NCBI GenBank assembly: GCA_036417435.1
Contig: JAZAQT010000027.1
Location: 1-64,000 of the forward strand
Reading direction: 5' to 3'
DNA from: Inia geoffrensis
Lineage: Eukaryota > Chordata > Mammalia > Artiodactyla > Iniidae
DNA: 64,000 nt
Positions 1-10,999 of this stretch are shown in pieces. Numbering within the stretch: position 1 is the stretch's first letter; every line of letters starts with the position of its first letter. The notes beneath the pieces are model-generated. The model made no database searches. It saw nothing but the letters and a program-made list of their open reading frames with translations, and was not told the origin of the DNA. The translations under genes and the position numbers were made by a program.

Positions 1-20
1 ATTAGGGTACAGGTTAGGGT

Positions 21-1196
21 ACCGCTGCGGTTTCATGTTAGCGTACGTTTGAGGGCACGAGTTAGTCTTGGTGTCCTGGGTAAGATTAGGGCACGGGTGA
101 GGGTAAGGCTTCTGGTGAGGGTCAGGGTTAGGATTCGGGTTAGGGTTAGGGTTAGGGAATGGAGAGGGTTTAGGGTACAGGTTAGGGTACGACAATGCTT
201 AAGGGTTAGCGTAAGTGTGAGGGCACGAGTTAGTGTTGGTGTACTGGTTAAGACAACGGCACCGATGAGGGTAAGGCCTCGGAAAAGGGTCACGTTCAGG
301 GTTTCGCTTAGGGTTAGGGTTAGGGAATGGGGAGGGATTAGGGTACAGGATAGAGTACGACAATGCTTAAGGGTTAGCGTACGTTTGAGGGCATGAGTTA
401 GTGTTTGTGTACTGGTTAAGATTAGGGCATTGGTTAGGGTAGGGCATCGGAAGTGGGTCAGGTTTAGGGATGGGGTTAGGGTTAGGGTTAAGGAATGGGG
501 AGGGATTAGTGTACAATTTAGGGTACGAAAACGCTTAAGGTTTAGCGTATGTGTGAGGGCACGAGTTAGTGTTGGTGTCCTGGTTAAGATTAGGGCACGG
601 GTGAGGGTAAGGCTTCGGGTGAGGGTCAGGGTTAGGATTCGGGTTAGGGTTAGGGTTAAGGAATGCAGAGGGATTAGGCTACAGCTTAGGGTACGACAAC
701 GATTAAGCGTTAGCGTACGTGTGAGGGCACAAGTTATTGTTGGTGTCCTGGTTAAGATTAGGGCACGGGTGAGGGTAAGGTTTCGGGTGAGGGTCAGGGA
801 TAGAATTCGGGTTAGGGTTAGGGTTAGGGAATGGGGAGATATTAAGGCACAGTTTAGGGTACCACAACGCTTAAAGTTTAGCGTACGTGTGAGGTCACTA
901 GTTAGTGTTAGTGTACTGCTTACGATTAGGGCACGGGTGAGGGTAAGGCCTCGGAAGAGGGTCACGTTAAGGGTTAGGGTTAGGGTTAGGGTTAGGGAAT
1001 GGGGATTGATTAGGGTACAGGTTAGGGTACGGCAATGGCTTAGGGTTGGCGTACGTTAGAGGGCATGGGTTAGTGTTGATTTACTGGTTAAAATTAGGAT
1101 ACGGGTGAGGGTAAAGTTTCGGGTGAGTGTCATGGTTAGGTTTCAGGTTAGGGTTAGGGTTAGGGAATGGAGAGGGATTAGGGTACAGGTTAGGGT
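21..1196 (+). repeat. HOR unit 1 of telomere-like satellite, 7 monomers
   Basis: Measured from the accg(c/t)tgcgg anchor to the next one, this unit is 1176 bp, exactly 7 x 168. The monomer order is a-b-c-d-e-f-g; variant h, seen after d in later units, is absent. The missing piece is one whole monomer, as expected from unequal exchange in register. Confidence 0.85.
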
Positions 1197-2540
1197 ACCG
1201 TTGCGGTTTAGTGTTAGCGTACGTTTGAGGGCACGAGTTAGTCTTGGTGTCCTGGGTAAGATTAGGGCACGGGTGAGGGTAAGGCTTCGGGTGAGGGTCA
1301 GGGTTAGGATTCGGGTTAGGGTTAGGGTTAGGGAATGGAGACGGTTTAGGGTACAGGTTAGGGTATGACAATGCTTAAGGGTTAGCGTAAGTGTGAGGGC
1401 ACGAGTTACTGTTGGTGTACTGGTTAAGACAACGGCACCGATGAGGGTAAGGCCTCGGAAAAGGGTCACGTTCAGGGTTTCGCTTAGGGTTAGGTTTAGG
1501 GAACGGGGAGGGATTAGGGTACAGGATAGGGTACGACAATGCTTAAGGGTTAGCGTACGTTTGAGGGCATGAGTTAGTGTTTGTGTACTGGTTCAGATTA
1601 GGGCATTGGTTAGGGTAGGGCATCGAAAGTGGGTCAAGTTTAGGGATGGGGTTAGGGTTAGGGTTAAGGAATGGGGAGGGATTAGGGTACAATTTAGGGT
1701 ACGGCAACGCTTAAGGTTTAGCGTACGTGTGAGGGCACGAGTTAGTGTTGCTGTCCTGGTTAAGTTTAGGGCACGGGTGAGGGTAAGGCTTCGGGTGAGT
1801 GTCAGGGTTAGGATTCGGGTTAGGGTTATGGTTAAGTAATGCAGAGGGATTAGGGTACAGCTTAGGGTACGACAGTGCTTAAGGGTTATCGTTCGTGTGA
1901 GGGCAAGGGTTAGTGTTAGCGTCCTGGTTAAGATTACGGCACGGGTGAGGGTAAGGCTTCAGGTGAGGGTCAGGGTTAGGATTCGGGTTAGGGTTAGGGT
2001 TAGGGAATCGGGAGGGATTAGGGTACAGTTTAGGGTACGACAACGATTAAGGGTTAGCGTACGTGTGAGGGCACAAGTTAGTGTTGGTGTCCTGGTTAAG
2101 ATTAGGGCACGGGTGAGGGTAAGGTTTCGGGTGAGGGTCAGGGATAGAATTCGGGTTAGGGTTAGGGTTAGGGAATGGGGAGATATTAGGGCACAGTTTA
2201 GGGTACCACAACGCTTAAGGTTTAGCGTACGTGTGAGGTCACTAGTTAGTGTTAGTGTACTGCTTACGATTAGGGCACGGGTGAGGGTAAGGCCTTGGAA
2301 GAGGGTCACGTTAAGGGTTAGGGTTAGGGTTAGGGTTAGGGAATGGGGATTGATTAGGGTACAGGTTAGGTTACGGCAATGGCTTAGGGTTGGCGTACGT
2401 TAGAGGGCATGGGTTAGTGTTGATGTACTGGTTAAAATTAGGACACGGGTGAGGGTAAAGTTTCGGGTGAGTGTCATGGTTAGGTTTCAGGTTAGGGTTA
2501 GAGTTAGGGAATGGAGAGGGATTAGGGTACAGGTTATGGT
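1197..2540 (+). repeat. HOR unit 2, complete 8-monomer form
   Basis: The unit is 1344 bp, exactly 8 x 168, with order a-b-c-d-h-e-f-g. I treat it as the reference unit. Variant b carries gacaacggcaccgatg, c carries gcattggttagggtaggg, d has gaatgcagag, h has ggcttcaggtg, e has gatagaattcggg, f has ggcct(t/c)ggaaga and g has gtaaagtttcggg. Confidence 0.85.
2315..2341 (+). repeat. Perfect TTAGGG run, example of the G-quadruplex-capable block
   Basis: Variant f holds five GGG tracts separated by TTA, among the longest perfect telomeric runs in the array. Most other monomers keep three or four tracts, for example 137-157. Four such tracts can fold as a telomeric G-quadruplex; folding here is inferred from the motif only. 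Confidence 0.7.
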
Positions 2541-3542
2541 ACCGCTGCGGTTTAGTGTTAGTGTACGTTTGAGGGCACGAGTTAGTCTTGGTGTCCTGGT
2601 TAAGATTATGGCACGGGTGAGGGTAAGGCTTCGTGTAAGGGTCAGGGTTAGGATTCGGGTTAGGGTTAGGGTTAGGGAATGGACAGGGATTAGGGTACAG
2701 GTTAGGGTACGACAATGCTTAAGGTTTAGCGTACGTGTGAGGGCACGAGTTAGTGTTGGTGTCCTGGTTAAGATTAGGGCACGGGTGAGGGTAAGGCTTC
2801 GGGTGAGGGTCAGGGTTAGGATTCGGGTTAGGGTTAGGGTTAAGGAATGCAGAGGGCTTAGGGTACAGCTTAGGGTACGACAGTGATTAAGGGTTAGCGT
2901 TCGTGTGAGGGCAAGGGCTAGTGTTAGTGTCCTGGTTAAGATTAGGGCACGGGTGAGGGTAAGGCTTCAGTTGAGGGTCAGGGTTAGGATTCGGGTTAGG
3001 GTTAGGGTTAGGGAATGGGGAGGGATTAGGCTACAGTTTAAGGTACGACAACGATTAAGGGTTAGCGTACGTGTGAGGGCACAAGTTAGTGTTGGTGTCC
3101 TGGTTAAGATTAGGGCACGGGTGAGGGTAAGGTTTCGGGTGAGGGTCAGGGATAGAATTCGGGTTAGGGTTAGGGAATGGGGAGATATTAGGGCACAGTT
3201 TAGGGTACCACAACGCTTAAGGTTTAGCGTACGTGTGAGGTCACTAGTTAGTGTTAGTGTACTGCTTACGATTAGGGCACGGGTGAGGGTAAGGCCTCGG
3301 AAGACGGTCACGTTAAGGGTTAGGGTTAGGGTTAGGGTTAGGGAATGGGGATTGATTAGGGTATAGGTTAGGTTACGGCAATGGCTTAGGGTTGGCGTAC
3401 GTTAGAGGGCATGGGTTAGTGTTGATGTACTGGTTAAAATTAGGACACGGTTGAGGGTAAAGTTTCGGGTGAGTGTCATGGTTAGGTTTCAGGTTAGGGT
3501 TAGGGTTAGGGAATGGAGAGGGATTAGGGTACAGGTTAGGGT
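2541..3542 (+). repeat. HOR unit 3, 6 monomers, lacks b and c
   Basis: The unit is 1002 bp, which is 6 x 168 minus 6. Variants b and c are missing, so a is followed directly by d. Variant e near 3160-3175 has lost one TTAGGG hexamer. Both changes preserve the hexamer phase. Confidence 0.85.
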
Positions 3543-4874
3543 ACCACTGCGGTTTAGTGTTAGCGTACGTTTGAGGGCACGAGTTAGTCTTGGTGTCCTG
3601 GTTAAGATTAGGGCACGGGTGAGGGAAAGGCTTCGGGTGAGAGTCAGGGTTAGGATTCGGGTTAGGGTTAGGGTTAGGGAATGGAGAGGGATTAGGGTAC
3701 AGGTTAGGGTACGACAATGCTTAAGGGTTAGCGTAAGTGTGAGGGCACGAGTTAGTGTTGGTGTACTGGTTAAGACAACGGCACCGATGAGGGTAAGGCC
3801 TCGGAAAAGGGTCACGTTCAGGGTTTCGCTTAGGGTTAGGGTTAGGGAATGGGGAGGGATTATGGTACAGGATAGGGTACGACAATGCTTAAGGGTTAGC
3901 GTACGTTTGAGGGCATGAGTTAGTGTTTGGGTACTGGTTAAGATTAGGGCATTGGTTAGGGTAGGGCATCGGAAGTGGGTCAGGTTTAGGGATGGGGTTA
4001 GGGTTAGGGTTAAGGAATGGGGAGGGATTAGGGTACAATTTAGGGTACGACAACGCTTAAAGTTTAGCGTACGTGTGAGGGAACGAGTTAGTGTTGGTGT
4101 CCTGGTTAAGATTAGGGCACGGGTGAGGGTAATGCTTCAGGTGAGGGTCAGGGTTAGGATTCGGGTTAGGGTTAGGGTTAAGGAATGCAGAGGGATTAGG
4201 GTACGACAGTGCTTAAGGGTTAGCGTTCGTGTGAGGGTAAGGGTTAGTGTTAGTGTCCTGGTTAAGATTAAGGCACGGGTGAGGGTAATGCTTTAGGTGA
4301 GGGTCAGGTATAGGATTCGGGTTAGGGTTAGGGTTAGGGAATGGGGAGGGTTTAGGGTACAGTTTAGGGTACGACAACGATTAAGGGTCAGCGTACGTGT
4401 GAGGGCACAAGTTAGTGTTGGTGTCCTGGTTAAGATTAGGGCACGGGTGAGGGTAAGGTTTCGGGTGAGGGTCAGGGATAGAATTCGGGTTAGGGTTAGG
4501 GTTAGGGAATTGGGAGATATTAGGGCACAGTTTAGGGTACCACAACGCTTAAGGTTTAGCGTACGTGTGAGGTCACTAGTTAGTGTTAGTGTACTGCTTA
4601 CGATTAGGGCACGGGTGAGGGTAAGGCCTCGGAAGAGGGTCACGTTAAGGGTTAGGGTTAGGGTTAGGCTTAGGGAATGGGGATTGATTAGGGTACAGGT
4701 TAGGGTACGGCAATGGCTTAGGGTTGGCGTACGTTAGAGGGCATGGGTTAGTGTTGATGTACTGGTTAAAATTAGGACACGGGTGAGGGTAAAGTTTCGG
4801 GTGAGTGTCATGGTTAGGTTTCAGGTTAGGGTTAGGGATAGGGAAGGGAGAGGGATTAGGGTACAGGTTAGGGT
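3543..4874 (+). repeat. HOR unit 4, 8 monomers with a 12-bp deletion
   Basis: The unit is 1332 bp, 8 x 168 minus 12. The order is complete. The 12 bases cagcttagggta, present at the d/h transition of other units, are absent near 4200, equal to two hexamers. Confidence 0.85.
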
Positions 4875-6206
4875 ACCGCTGCGGTTTAGTGTTAGCGTAC
4901 GTTTGAGGGCACGAGTTAGTCTTGGTGTCCTGGTTAAGATTAGGGCACGGGTGAGGGTAAGGCTTCGGGTGAGGGTCAGGGTTAGGATTCGGGTTAGGGT
5001 TAGGGTTAGGGAATGGAGAGGGATTAGGGTACAGGTTAGGGTACGACAATGTTTAAGGGTTAGTGTAAGTGTGAGGGAACGAGTTAGTGTTGGTGTACTG
5101 GTTAAGACAACGGCACCGATGAGGGTAAGGCCTCGGAAAAGGGTCACGTTCAGGGTTTCGCTTAGGGTTAGGGTTAGGGAATGGGGAGGGATTAGGGTAC
5201 AGGATAGGGTACCACAATGCTTAAGGGTTAGCGTACTTTTGAGGGCATGAGTTAGTGTTGGTGTACTGGTTAAGATTAGGGCATTGGTTAGGGTAGGGCA
5301 TCGGAAGTGGGTCAGGTGTAGTGATGGGGTTAGGGTTAGGGTTAAGGAATGGGGAGGGATTAGGGTACGATTTAGGGTACGACAACGCTTAAGGTTTAGC
5401 GTACGTGTGAGGGCACGAGTTAGTGTTGGTGTCCTGGTTAAGATTAGGGCACGGGTGAGGGTAAGGCTTCGGGTGAGGGTCAGGGTTAGGATTCGGGTTA
5501 GGGTTAGGGTTAAGGAATGCAGAGGGATTAGGGTACAGCTTAGGGTACGACAGTGCTTAAGGGTTAGCGTTCGTGTGAGGGTAAGGGTTAGTGTTAGTGT
5601 CCTGGTTAAGATTAGGGCACGGGTGAGGGTAATGCTTCAGGTGAGGGTCAGGTATAGGATTCGGGTTAGGGTTAGGGTTAGGGAATGGGGAGGGTTTAGG
5701 GTACAGTTTAGGGTACGACAACGATTAAGGGTCAGCGTACGTGTGAGGGCACAAGTTAGTGTTGGTGTCCTGGTTAAGATTAGGGCACGGGTGAGGGTAA
5801 GGTTTCGGGTGAGGGTCAGGGATAGAATTCGGGTTAGCGTTAGGGTTAGGGAATGGGGAGATATTAGGGCACAGTTTAGGGTACCACAACGCTTAAGGTT
5901 TAGCGTACGTGTGAGGTCACTAGTTAGTGTTAGTGTACTGCTTACGATAAGGGCACGGGTGAGGGTAAGGCCTCGGAAGAGGGTCACGTTAAGGGTTAGG
6001 GTTAGGGAATGGGGATTGATTAGGGTACAGGTTAGGGTACGGCAATGGCTTAGGGTTGGCGTACGTTAGAGGGCATGGGTTCGTGTTGATGTACTGGTTA
6101 AAATTAGGACACGGGTGAGGGTAAAGTTTCGGGTGAGTGTCATGGTTAGGTTTCAGGTTAGGGTTAGGGTTAGGGAATGGAGAGGGATTAGGGTACAGGT
6201 TAGGGT
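4875..6206 (+). repeat. HOR unit 5, 8 monomers with a 12-bp deletion
   Basis: The unit is 1332 bp, the same length as unit 4 but shortened at a different place: two hexamers are lost from the perfect TTAGGG run of variant f near 5995-6010. The equal lengths are therefore a coincidence of two independent two-hexamer losses. Confidence 0.85.
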
Positions 6207-7718
6207 ACCGCTGCGGTTTAGTGTTAGCGTACGTTTGAGGGCACGAGTTAGTCTTGGTGTCCTGGTTAAGATTAGGGCACGGGTGAGGGTAAGGCTTCGG
6301 GTGAGGGTCAGGGTTAGGATTCGGGTTAGGGTTAGGGTTAGGGAATGGAGAGGGATTAGGGTACAGGTTAGGGTACGACAATGCTTAAGGGTTAGCGTAA
6401 GTGTGAGGGCACGAGTTATTGTTGGTGTACTGGTTAAGACAACGGCACCGATGAGGGTAAGGCCTCGGAAAAGGGTCACGTTCAGGGTTTCGCTTAGGGT
6501 TAGGGTTAGGGAATGGGGAGGGATTAGGGTACAGGATAGGGTACGACAATGCTTAAGGTTTAGCGTATGTTTGAGGGCATGAGTTAGTGTTTGTGTACTG
6601 GTTAAGATGAGGGCATTGGTTAGGGTAGGGCATCGGAAGTGGGTCAGGTTTAGGGATGGGGTTAGGGTTAGGGTTAAGGAATGGGGAGGGATTAGGGTAC
6701 AATTTAGGGTACGACAACGCTTAAGGTTTAGCGTACGTGTGAGGGCACGAGTTAGTGTTTGTGTACTGGTTAAGATTAGGGCATTGGTTAAGGTAGGGCA
6801 TCGGTAGTGGGTCAGGTTTAGGGATGGGGTTAGGGTTAGGGTTAAGGAATGGGGAGGGATTAGGGTACAATTTAGGGTACGACAACGCTTAAGGTTTAGC
6901 GTACGTGTGAAGGCATGAGTTAGTGTTGGTGTCCTGGTTAAGATTAGGGCACGGGTGAGGGTAAGGCTTCGGGTGAGGGTCAGGGTTAGGATTCGGGTTA
7001 GGGTTAGGGTTAAGGAATGCAGAGGGATTAGGGTACAGCTTAGGGTACGACAGTGCTTAAGGGTTAGCGTTCGTGTGAGGGCAAGGGTTAGTGTTAGTGT
7101 CCTGGTTAAGATTAGGGCACGGGTGAGGGTAAGGCTTCAGGTGAGGGTCAGAGTTAGGATTCGGGTTAGGGTTAGGGTTAGGGAATGGGGAGGGATTAGG
7201 GTACAGCTTAGGGTACGACAACGATTAAGGGTTAGCGTACGTGTGAGGGCACAAGTTAGTGTTGGTGTCCTGGTTAAGATTAGGGCACGGGTGCGGGTAA
7301 GGTTTCGGGTGAGGGTCAGGGATAGAATTCGGGTTAGGGTTAGGGTTAGGGAATGGGGAGATATTAGGGCACAGTTTAGGGTACCACAACGCTTAAGGTT
7401 TAGCGTACGTGTGAGGTCACTAGTTAGTGTTAGTGTACTGCTTACGATTAGGGCACGGGTGAGGGTAAGGCCTCGGAAGAGGGTCACGTTAAGGGTTAGG
7501 GTTAGGGTTAGGTTTAGGGAATGGGGATTGATTAGGGTACAGGTTAGGGTACGGCAATGGCTTAGGTTTGGCGTACGTTAGAGGGCATGGGTTCGTGTTG
7601 ATGTACTGGTTAAAATTAGGACACGGGTGAGGGTAAAGTTTCGGGTGAGTGTCATGGTTAGGTTTCAGGTTAGGGTTAGGGTTAGGGAATGGAGAGGGAT
7701 TAGGGTACAGGTTAGGGT
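6207..7718 (+). repeat. HOR unit 6, 9 monomers with variant c duplicated
   Basis: The unit is 1512 bp, exactly 9 x 168. Variant c, marked by gggcattggtta and a following catcgg(a/t)agtggg, occurs twice in succession near 6610 and 6778. This is a one-monomer tandem gain, the reciprocal kind of event to the losses in units 1 and 3. Confidence 0.85.
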
Positions 7719-8930
7719 ACCGCTGCGGTTTAGTGTTAGCGTACGTTTGAGGGCACGAGTTAGTCTTGGTGTCCTGGTTAAGATTAGGGCACGGGTGAGG
7801 GTAAGGCTTCGGGTGAGGGTCAGGGTTAGGATTCGGGTTAGGGTTAGGGTTAGGGAATGGAGAGGGATTAGGGTACAGGTTAGGGTACGACAATGCTTAA
7901 AGGTTAGCGTAAGTGTGAGGGCACGAGTTAGTGTTGGTGTACTGGTTAAGACAACGACACCGATGAGGGTAAGGCCACGGAAAAGGGTAACGTTCAGGGT
8001 TTCGCTTAGGGTTAGGGTTAGGGAATGGGGAGGGATTAGGGTACAGGATAGGGTACGACAAAGCTTAAGGGTTAGCGTACGTTTGAGGGCATGAGTTAGT
8101 GTTTGTGTCCTGGTTAAGATTAGGGCATTGGTTAGGGTAGGGCATCGGAAGTGGGTCAGGTTTAGGTTTGGGGTTAGGGTTAGGGTTAAGGAATGGGGAG
8201 GGATTAGGGTACAATTTAGGGTACGACAACGCTTAAGGTTTAGCGTACGTGTGAGGGCACGTGTTAGTGTTGGTGTCCTGGTTAAGATTAGGGCACGGGT
8301 GAGGGTAAGGCTTCGGGTGAGGGTCAGGGTTAGGATTCGGGTTAGGGTTAGGGTTAAGGAATGCAGAGGGATTAGGGTACAGCTTAGGGTACGACAGTGC
8401 TTAAGGGTTAGCGTTCGTGTGAGGGCAAGGGTTAGTGTTAGTGTCCTGGTTAAGATTAGGGCACGGGTGAGGGTAAGGCTTCAGGTGAGGGTCAGGGTTA
8501 GGATTCGGGTTAGGGTTAGGGTTAGGGAATGGGGAGGGTTTAGGGTACAGTTTAGGGTACGACAACGATTAAGGGTTAGCGTACGTGTGAGGGCACAAGT
8601 TAGTGTTGGTGTCCTGGTTAAGATTAGGGCACGGGTAAGGGTAAGGTTTCGGGTGAGGGTCAGGGATAGAATTCGGGTTAGGTTTAGGGTTAGGGAATGG
8701 GGAGATATTAGGGCACAGTTTAGGGTACCACAACGCTTAAGGTTTAGCGTACGTGTGAGGTCACTAGTTAGTGTTAGTGTACTGCTTACGATTAGGGCAC
8801 GGGTGAGGGTAAGGCCTCGGAAGAGGGTCACGTTAAGGGTTAGGGTTAGGGTTAGGGTTAGGGAATGGGGATTGATTAGGGTACAGGTTAGGGTACGGCA
8901 ATGGCTTAGGGTTGGCGTACGTTAGAGGGC
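7719..8930 (+). repeat. HOR unit 7, truncated at the array edge
   Basis: The order a-b-c-d-h-e is intact, and the unit is cut inside variant f after gttagagggcat. The break falls at 8930/8932, where the sequence switches without a spacer to a diverged copy of the 1.74-kb satellite. The shared trinucleotide cat makes the exact base ambiguous. Confidence 0.8.
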
Positions 8931-9212
8931 ATACACTTCCCCAGAGTGCCTCTTCTCAGTTTACACACAGCCCGTCAGTGTATAAAGGCTGCCTGTTCTC
9001 CATGGCCTGTCCTGCATTTCTGCGTTTTACAATTTTTTCAGATGGCCCTTTTGACCGGTGGGAAATGAGACTTCTTTGGTGTGCAGATTTGCATTGCTTT
9101 CTTTCTTGGTTGCCCATAAAGTGCATATGCGTGTTTTCCTGAATATATTCAGGAGAAAATGCATACGCCCTTTTTGGCCAACTGCACCATTTTAGAAATC
9201 CTGCCACCTTGG
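8931..9212 (+). repeat. Orphan diverged fragment of the 1.74-kb satellite
   Basis: From acacttcccc onward the sequence matches, with many substitutions, the part of the satellite monomer that starts at the cacttctccagagtgg stretch. It passes through ttctccatggcctgtcctgc and the palindrome, and fades after about 30 bases beyond it. It has the same orientation as the main array 5 kb away. It is clearly more diverged than any core copy, so it is an old, isolated copy that escaped homogenisation. Confidence 0.85.
9110..9181. mobile_element. Diverged mariner-like MITE palindrome in the orphan copy
   Basis: This copy is 72 bp, the same length as those in the array. The centre cctgaatatattcagg is intact and the right arm reads gcatacgccc then tttttggccaac. 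The left arm carries several substitutions (ttgcccataaagtgc), so it is no longer a perfect inverted repeat. Confidence 0.65.
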
Positions 9213-9325
9213 GCCTTGGGATGTAGGCAGAGTGCGAACTTTAGATGACTGATGCCGTCAGGGTCAGAAGCACTCACCAACAGCTTCCCTTAGGTTACAT
9301 TTTAACTGTCCTTGATAGATGATGT
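9213..9325. other. Unassigned sequence
   Basis: This short stretch lies between the orphan satellite fragment and an L1 fragment. I see no similarity to either and no coding signal. Confidence 0.5.
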
Positions 9326-9510
9326 CAATAAAAATATCTATTCTTTTTCAGATTTTTTCCCCTTACACGTTATTGCAAAATATTGAGTGTAGTTCCCTAT
9401 GCTATATAGTAGTTCCTTGTTGATGATCTACTTTATACATAGCAGTGTGTATGTGTTAATCCCAAACTGTTAATTTATCCCTCCTCCCACTTTCCCCTTT
9501 GGTAATAATA
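9326..9510 (-). mobile_element. L1 3'-end fragment, antisense
   Basis: The plus strand reads as the reverse complement of a cetartiodactyl-type L1 3' end. Recognisable phrases are ttctttttcagattt, tattgagtgtagttccct, gctatatagtagttccttg and gttaatcccaaactg, ending in a pyrimidine-rich tcccctttggtaa. The same L1 segment occurs, more rearranged, inside every satellite monomer. The element is short and non-coding. Confidence 0.75.
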
Positions 9511-10999
9511 AATTATAAGATTTTATACTTCTCAGAAATGGGGGAGCTGAAACAGAGGTATAATTTTCAATGGAAAAGCATTTAAAACAAGATTGAAGCT
9601 TTAACCAAGATTATTAGATGTGCATCCTTGGAAAAAAATCACTTCATTTCTCTAATATTGACCTGACAAATAAGACAAATCTTTTCACTGAACTTGCTTA
9701 TAATAGAATGATGGAAATATAAAATGGAAGTGTTAGAAACATCTTATTTTACCCGAGCCTTATACACTGTTCTATGTTAATTACAGTTTGGCTCACATAT
9801 CTGTTTATTGAAGTTACAATGTTATCAATTTCTGTTACTGATCCTCCACAATGGACCCCAACAAGTATCCCCCTGCCCAGTGTCATTGGAGCCAACAGAT
9901 CGAGACTGAGTTTGGTTCAGAAGCAAAGGAAACTATATTTTGATCAGAGAATGGAGAAGTGAGAGAATGCGCTACCCCACAGGCTGTGTGTTGGCCTGCT
10001 GTGTACAGGTCCTGTCAGAGTCAGTGGGAGGGAGGGGGCGGAGCTCTCAGAGGCCGGGTTGGATGCAGCTCAGGCTCTATATCTTGGAGCCTGCACTGGT
10101 CCCCAGGAGCTGAAGTGTCGACTCAGCCATTCTGCAGTAGGAAATCTGGTCTGAAGTGCCGGGTGTGGCAGCTCTGCATGCGGGAACCTAGGAGCACTTG
10201 AAATTAGACAAATCACAAAGGATAACAAAGGTTAGACTTTATTTTATTGCCCAGATTCTATTTTTATCTCCCAAGGATTTTTAATGGGCTTTGCTGGTGA
10301 CAAAGCCCTCCTCTGCCTTTTGTCCCATTCCTCGTTCTTGGAGTTCTGAGTGTGCAGACCCCTCTTCTGTAACTGCTGAGTGCTGAGTTGGGAGCCCTCA
10401 TACCCGGGGGTGAGGGTCAGAACTTCTCCCCAGCAGCCTCCAGGTGAGATTCATTGTTCCCAGAGCTGCTGCCTCCCTGCTCGTCCACCTGAGTACCAGC
10501 ATTGGAAGTGTTATAGATTCTAATGACCTTTAAGGGTACAGGAAAGGGATGTGCAGAGAAAATGTGGAGGCAGGCTTTACCCCACCGCACATTTGTTAGG
10601 CCACCTTAGGCTGACCATTTCTGCCAGCCTAGATGCTCTGACCAGCAGTCTTTGTTTTCTTCAATTAGGCCCCTGAATTAATGTAAAAACAGTACCAGGT
10701 GTCAGAGCCTTGCCTGCTCAACTCCCAGTCAGTCCAGGGTCAGTGGTGATGCAAGACCATGATGGACACTGAGTCAACAGCCTTTTGAGGTAGCCAGGAC
10801 TGCAGCTGGTCTTATTGGTCACCATCACCACGGTGGCTGTAGGCTTTTCTATGGTGACAATGTGATATATGGTTCCCCTGCCAGGCTTATTAGCTCCCCT
10901 CTGGGTGCAGTAAGCCCTGAAAGCAGCAGTCTACTCTTTTTTTGACACACTATTGTTGTTTTCTGAGAGAAACTCCAGGTAAAGTGATGGTTACACGAG
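9511..10999. other. Non-tandem sequence, mostly unassigned
   Basis: The first part to about 9800 is AT-rich and the rest is of mixed composition; no gene is recognised. Open frames are short (60-80 codons) and lack coding features. On the minus strand around 10640-10760 a Cys- and Tyr-containing peptide context loosely recalls a retroviral transmembrane region. It would lie in the expected place, downstream of the pol remnant on the same strand, but it is interrupted by stops. I hold that suggestion at about 0.2. Confidence 0.4.

Larger units (their letters stand above)
1..8930 (+). repeat. Telomere-motif-derived 168-bp satellite array with higher-order structure
   Basis: The whole stretch is degenerate TTAGGG with the G-rich strand on plus. 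A recurring anchor (taag/tacg/taaa before attaggg) lies at 81, 249, 417, 585, 753, 921, 1089 and 1257, spaced exactly 168 bp, which is 28 hexamers. Each monomer keeps a short block of perfect hexamers followed by gaatgg, and degenerate parts such as gcgtacgtgtgaggg. Monomers fall into about eight recognisable variants, labelled a, b, c, d, h, e, f and g here, arranged in that order as a higher-order repeat. The array runs off the left window edge and stops abruptly at 8930. Tandem telomere-motif satellites at chromosome ends are known in baleen whales; equating this array with that satellite is inference. Confidence 0.95.

Noticed and set aside
33..8925. Long Arg/Val-, Leu/Thr- and Asn/Pro-rich open frames in the telomere-like array
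   Set aside because: They follow from TTAGGG periodicity in a 168-bp unit; composition is two-residue repeats with no domain, and both strands are open at once.
1..8930. True terminal telomere
   Set aside because: Most hexamers are degenerate, a 168-bp HOR is present, and the G-rich strand orientation is opposite to that of a left-hand terminus.
10640..10760. Retroviral envelope transmembrane remnant on the minus strand
   Set aside because: Only a loose Cys/Tyr-containing resemblance with stops; kept as a low-confidence remark in the annotation of that stretch rather than as a feature.
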